Source of the DNA: Pseudomonadota bacterium
GTDB lineage: Bacteria > Pseudomonadota > Alphaproteobacteria > Rhizobiales > Xanthobacteraceae
Reading direction: 5' to 3'
DNA length: 7,974 bases
Assembly: GCA_023391175.1 (NCBI GenBank)
Contig: JAEWBL010000580.1
Location: 1-7,974 of the forward strand
The notes under the pieces are model-generated. The model was not told where the DNA came from. It saw only the letters and a program-made list of their open reading frames with translations, and ran no database searches. Position 1 is the stretch's first letter. The number at the start of each line of letters is the position of its first letter. Both the position numbers and the translations under genes were made by a program. Of the stretch, positions 4,641 through 7,974 are shown piece after piece.

Positions 4641-6369
4641 CCGGGAATTCCGCGTCCGGCCCGGCCGCATCCGCTCGTCCCGCTCCCAGCGAGCTCGCCC
4701 TTTCATCGCCCAGGCCCTCGCAGCGGCCCAGAAGGCCGGCGGGCACATCTCCCGATCCGGCCGCATCTCCTCCGGCACCCGCTCGCACTTTGGCCGCGGC
4801 CGGGCGGCGAGCATCGTCGCCAATCGCCTCCTCACCGGGCGTTCGCGCATCGTGGTCATCAAGACGCGCGTAGTCCGGCACACGGCACGGACCACGCCGC
4901 TGACCGCGCACCTGAGTTATCTGCGCCGGGAAGGCGTGACCCGGGACGGAGAGAAGGCCCGCCTGTTCGGGCCGGGCGCCGAGGAGGGGGACGGCCGCGC
5001 CTTCGCTGAGCGCTGCGCCGATGATCGGCACCATTTCCGGTTCATCGTGTCGCCCGAGGATGCGGTGGACATGGTCGACCTCCGGTCGTTCGCTCATGAC
5101 CTCGTGAGCCAGATGCAGAAGGACTTCGGCACGAAGCTCGACTGGGTCGGTGTCGACCACTGGAACACCGATAATCCGCACCTCCACATATTGGTGCGGG
5201 GCCGGAGCGACGACGGCCAGGACCTCGTCATCTCCCGGGACTATATCAAGGAGGGCATGCGCGCCCGTGCTCAGGATCTGGTCACCCAGGAGCTGGGCCT
5301 GCGCACGGACCTCGACATCCACCGCACCGTTGAGCGGCAGGTGGAAGCGGACGGCTGGACCCAGCTGGACCGTCAGTTGGTCCGCGATCAGCGCGAGGCG
5401 GGCGTCATCGACGTAGCGCGCGATCGCGATAGTGGGCCGGATGCCTTCCTGCCGATGAAGGTAGGGCGGCTGCGGAAGCTGGAAACCCTTGGCCTCGCCG
5501 ACGAGATCGGCCCCGGCCAGTGGGTCATCGATGAGAAGGCCGAGGCGACGCTGCGGGCCCTCGGCGAGCGCGGCGACATCATCAAGCGGATGCACCGGGC
5601 GCTCACCACCCATGGCATCGAGCGGGGCACGGCGAGCTATGTGCTCGCGGGCGAGAGCCTGGATGCTCCGGCTATTGGCCGTCTGGTCGATCGGGGCTTG
5701 GATGACGAGCAGAAGGGCACGGCCTATGCCGTCGTGGACGGCGTTGACGGCCGCACCCACCATATCCGGCTGCCCGACCTCGACGCAGCCGGCGATGGCG
5801 CTTCCGGCTCCATTGTCGAGCTCCGACGGTTCGAGGACGAGCGTGGCCAGCCCCGTGTTGCCCTCGCGGTCCGCTCCGATCTCGACATCGAACAGCAGGT
5901 CGCGGCATCGGGCGCCACCTGGCTCGACCGTCAGGCGCTTTCCCGAGCGCCGGCCTCTCTCTCGGAAGGCGGCTTCGGCGCCGAAGTGCGCGGCGCTATG
6001 GAACGCCGCGCCGACCATCTGGTCCGGGAGGGGCTCGCCGAGCGCCAGGGCCAGCGGCTCGCCTTCGCCCGGGACCTGATCGAGACATTGCGCAAACGGG
6101 AGGTGGACGCTCTGGGCGGGAAGCTCTCCGCCGAGACCGGACAGCCGTTCTGCCGGTCAGGATCGGGAGACTATGTCTCCGGCACCTATCGCCAGCGCTT
6201 CGCGCTCGCCTCCGGTCGTTTCGCCATGATCGACGACGGCCTCGGCTTCCAGCTGGTGCCCTGGACACCGTCTCTGGAGAAGCAACTGGGCCGGCACATC
6301 TCCGGTGTCGCCCGCGCCGATGGCGGCATCGACTGGTCCTTCGGCCGCAAACGGGGCCTCGGTCTCTGA
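4630..6369 (+). CDS. rlxS: Conjugative relaxase (RlxS-like, with DUF3363-like C-terminus)
   Basis: This 579-residue protein should nick oriT, remain covalently attached to the 5' end and pilot the strand into the recipient. The N-terminal 70 residues are very basic and rich in Arg and Ser. The relaxase domain spans about 72-250. The likely nucleophile is Tyr97 in AHLSYLRREG, and the metal-binding motif has His177, His184 and His186 in DHWNTDNPHLHILVRG; DRHHFRFIVSPED (132-144) is the usual intervening motif. The remainder (about 250-579) fits DUF3363, which accompanies this relaxase group in Tn4371-like and alphaproteobacterial elements; its role is not known to me. The layout suggests a MOBP-type enzyme, although I cannot rule out a neighbouring class. 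The ATG has only a poor ribosome site, so expression may be low or coupled to the preceding ORF. The traG gene begins 24 bases after the stop. Confidence 0.92.
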   Translation: MADDREFRVRPGRIRSSRSQRARPFIAQALAAAQKAGGHISRSGRISSGTRSHFGRGRAASIVANRLLTGRSRIVVIKTRVVRHTARTTPLTAHLSYLRREGVTRDGEKARLFGPGAEEGDGRAFAERCADDRHHFRFIVSPEDAVDMVDLRSFAHDLVSQMQKDFGTKLDWVGVDHWNTDNPHLHILVRGRSDDGQDLVISRDYIKEGMRARAQDLVTQELGLRTDLDIHRTVERQVEADGWTQLDRQLVRDQREAGVIDVARDRDSGPDAFLPMKVGRLRKLETLGLADEIGPGQWVIDEKAEATLRALGERGDIIKRMHRALTTHGIERGTASYVLAGESLDAPAIGRLVDRGLDDEQKGTAYAVVDGVDGRTHHIRLPDLDAAGDGASGSIVELRRFEDERGQPRVALAVRSDLDIEQQVAASGATWLDRQALSRAPASLSEGGFGAEVRGAMERRADHLVREGLAERQGQRLAFARDLIETLRKREVDALGGKLSAETGQPFCRSGSGDYVSGTYRQRFALASGRFAMIDDGLGFQLVPWTPSLEKQLGRHISGVARADGGIDWSFGRKRGLGL

Positions 6370-6393
6370 CCCCACACATCAATGGAGCGCAGC

Positions 6394-7974
6394 ATGTCCG
6401 CGACCAAGATCCTCTGGGGCCAGATCCTCCTCGTCTTCGCCATCGTGCTCGCCACCACCTGGGGCGCTACCCAGTTCGTCGCGTGGCGGCTCGGCTTCCA
6501 GGACCAGCTCGGGCCGCCCTGGTTCCTGCTGGGATCGAGGCCCGTCTACCCTCCCTCGGCCTTCATCTGGTGGTGGTATTTATACGACGCCTATGCGCCG
6601 ACGATCTTCACCGAGGGGGCCGTGATCGCTGCGTCCGGCGGGTTCCTGTCCATCGCCGCCGCCATCAGCCTCTCCGTCTGGCGAGCGCGGGAAGCGAGGC
6701 GCGTCGAGACCTATGGCTCCGCCCGCTGGGCTGAGCCGGAGGAGATCCGCGCGGCCGGGCTGCTCGGTCCCGACGGCGTGGTGCTGGGACGCCACGGAGG
6801 GGACTATCTGCGCCATGATGGCCCCGAGCACGTCCTGTGCTTCGCACCCACCCGCTCCGGTAAAGGCGTCGGCCTCGTCGTGCCCTCGCTGCTCACCTGG
6901 CCTGGCTCGGCCATCGTCCATGACATCAAGGGCGAGAACTGGCAGCTCACCGCCGGCTTCCGGGCACGACATGGGCGCGTGCTGCTGTTCGATCCCACCA
7001 ATGTGCGCTCCTCCGCCTACAATCCCCTGCTGGAGGTCCGTCGCGGGGAATGGGAGGTGCGCGACGTCCAGAATATCGCAGACATCCTGGTGGACCCCGA
7101 GGGCTCCCTGGAAAAGCGGAACCACTGGGAGAAGACCAGCCATGCGCTCCTCGTGGGCGCCATCCTCCATGTGCTCTATGCCGAGCGGGACAAGACGCTG
7201 GCCGGTGTCGCCGCTTTCCTCTCCGATCCCCGGCGGCCCATCGAGACGACCCTCTCCGCCATGATGACGACGGCGCACCTCGGAGAGGCGGGTCCTCATC
7301 CGGTGATCGCCAGCGCCGCCCGCGAGCTTCTCAACAAATCCGAGAACGAGAGGTCCGGCGTGCTCTCCACCGCTATGTCCTTCCTCGGGCTCTATCGCGA
7401 TCCCGTGGTGGCCGAGGTGACCCGGTGCTGCGACTGGCGCATCACCGACTTGGTGACGGGTGCCCGGCCGACCACCCTCTACCTTGTCGTGCCGCCCTCG
7501 GACATCAACCGGACCAAGCCGCTCATCCGGCTCATCCTCAATCAGGTGGGCCGCCGCCTCACCGAGGATCTGCAGGCAAAGGCCGGCCGCCACCGGCTGC
7601 TCCTCATGCTGGACGAGTTCCCTGCCCTGGGGCGGCTCGACTTCTTCGAGTCAGCGCTGGCCTTCATGGCCGGCTACGGGCTCAAGAGCTTCCTCATCGC
7701 CCAGTCCCTGAACCAGATCGAGAAGGCCTACGGGCCGAACAACTCCATCCTCGACAACTGCCATGCGCGGGTGAGCTTCGCCACAAACGACGAGCGCACC
7801 GCAAAGCGCGTCTCCGACGCCCTCGGCACCGCCACCGAGATGAAGGCCATGAAGAACTACGCTGGCCACCGGCTCTCGCCCTGGCTCGGCCATCTCATGG
7901 TCTCGCGCTCAGAGACCGCCCGACCACTGCTCACTGCCGGCGAGGTGATGCAGCTTCCGCCGGCGGACGAGATT
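6394..7974 (+). CDS. traG: VirD4/TraG-type coupling protein (cut off by window end)
   Basis: Five hundred and twenty-seven codons are open with no stop before the window end; relatives run to roughly 600-700 residues, so the C-terminus is missing. The protein is the inner-membrane ATPase that brings the relaxase-DNA complex to the type IV secretion channel. Two membrane segments are visible at about residues 6-30 and 73-95. The cytoplasmic ATPase domain follows, with Walker A in PTRSGKGVG (152-160, Lys157) and Walker B in LLLMLDEFPALG (Asp407, Glu408). Further conserved stretches include HDIKGENW and FDPTN after Walker A, and SFLIAQSLNQIEKAYG after Walker B. I place the start at 6394, with GGAG (6384-6387) 6 bases upstream; an in-frame ATG at 6382 would add four residues but lacks a ribosome site. 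It follows the relaxase by 24 bases and is probably co-transcribed with it. Trb-type secretion genes are expected next. Confidence 0.93.
   Translation, partial: MSATKILWGQILLVFAIVLATTWGATQFVAWRLGFQDQLGPPWFLLGSRPVYPPSAFIWWWYLYDAYAPTIFTEGAVIAASGGFLSIAAAISLSVWRAREARRVETYGSARWAEPEEIRAAGLLGPDGVVLGRHGGDYLRHDGPEHVLCFAPTRSGKGVGLVVPSLLTWPGSAIVHDIKGENWQLTAGFRARHGRVLLFDPTNVRSSAYNPLLEVRRGEWEVRDVQNIADILVDPEGSLEKRNHWEKTSHALLVGAILHVLYAERDKTLAGVAAFLSDPRRPIETTLSAMMTTAHLGEAGPHPVIASAARELLNKSENERSGVLSTAMSFLGLYRDPVVAEVTRCCDWRITDLVTGARPTTLYLVVPPSDINRTKPLIRLILNQVGRRLTEDLQAKAGRHRLLLMLDEFPALGRLDFFESALAFMAGYGLKSFLIAQSLNQIEKAYGPNNSILDNCHARVSFATNDERTAKRVSDALGTATEMKAMKNYAGHRLSPWLGHLMVSRSETARPLLTAGEVMQLPPADEI

Noticed and set aside
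4582..6018. 478-codon minus-strand ORF opposite the relaxase
   Set aside because: Shadow of the relaxase codon pattern; the + strand frame carries the catalytic motifs and this one shows no recognisable domain.
6580..7593. 337-codon minus-strand ORF opposite traG
   Set aside because: The + strand frame encodes Walker A and Walker B of a coupling protein; the antisense frame is Gly/Asp/His-rich and unlike any family.

Overview
The window is a high-GC (roughly two-thirds G+C by eye) piece of an integrative and conjugative element or conjugative plasmid of the kind found in Alphaproteobacteria such as Rhizobiales. The assignment rests on gene content and order: a small excisionase-like HTH protein, a plasmid-type replication initiator (RPA/RepA family), ParA, a ribbon-helix-helix partner, DUF2840, a TraF-type S26 peptidase, a VirB1-like lytic transglycosylase, an RlxS-type relaxase with a DUF3363-like C-terminus, and a VirD4/TraG coupling protein cut off by the window end. 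All genes read on the + strand. No rRNA, tRNA, CRISPR array, transposase or integrase is visible. The host genus cannot be fixed from this sequence.

Layout. Bases 1-132 are a leader that may hold the end of an upstream gene and a GC hairpin. Bases 133-414 encode the HTH regulator. Bases 430-3554 form a tightly coupled block, repA-parA-RHH-DUF2840-traF, in which each gene joins the next by a 4-base ATGA stop/start overlap. After 46 bases comes the transglycosylase (3601-4386). A further ATGA with a strong Shine-Dalgarno opens a doubtful 85-codon ORF that runs through a dyad-rich stretch (about 4485-4628) just upstream of the relaxase; this stretch is the best oriT candidate. The relaxase occupies 4630-6369 and traG runs from 6394 off the right end.

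How the genes fit together. RepA, ParA and the RHH protein would allow the excised circle to replicate and segregate. TraF would mature the conjugative pilin, the transglycosylase would open the peptidoglycan, the relaxase would nick oriT and lead the strand, and TraG would feed the complex to a Trb-type type IV secretion system, whose genes would be expected beyond the right edge.

The most interesting signals lie in the poorly conserved 3' third of repA. Within about 260 bases it carries three iteron-like repeats, a three-copy AT-rich 12-bp tandem repeat, a near-consensus DnaA box, and an 8-bp phased array with one inverted unit just ahead of parA. Together these look like a replication origin and a centromere/operator embedded in coding sequence. 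The oriV, parS and oriT assignments are inferences from sequence pattern only.
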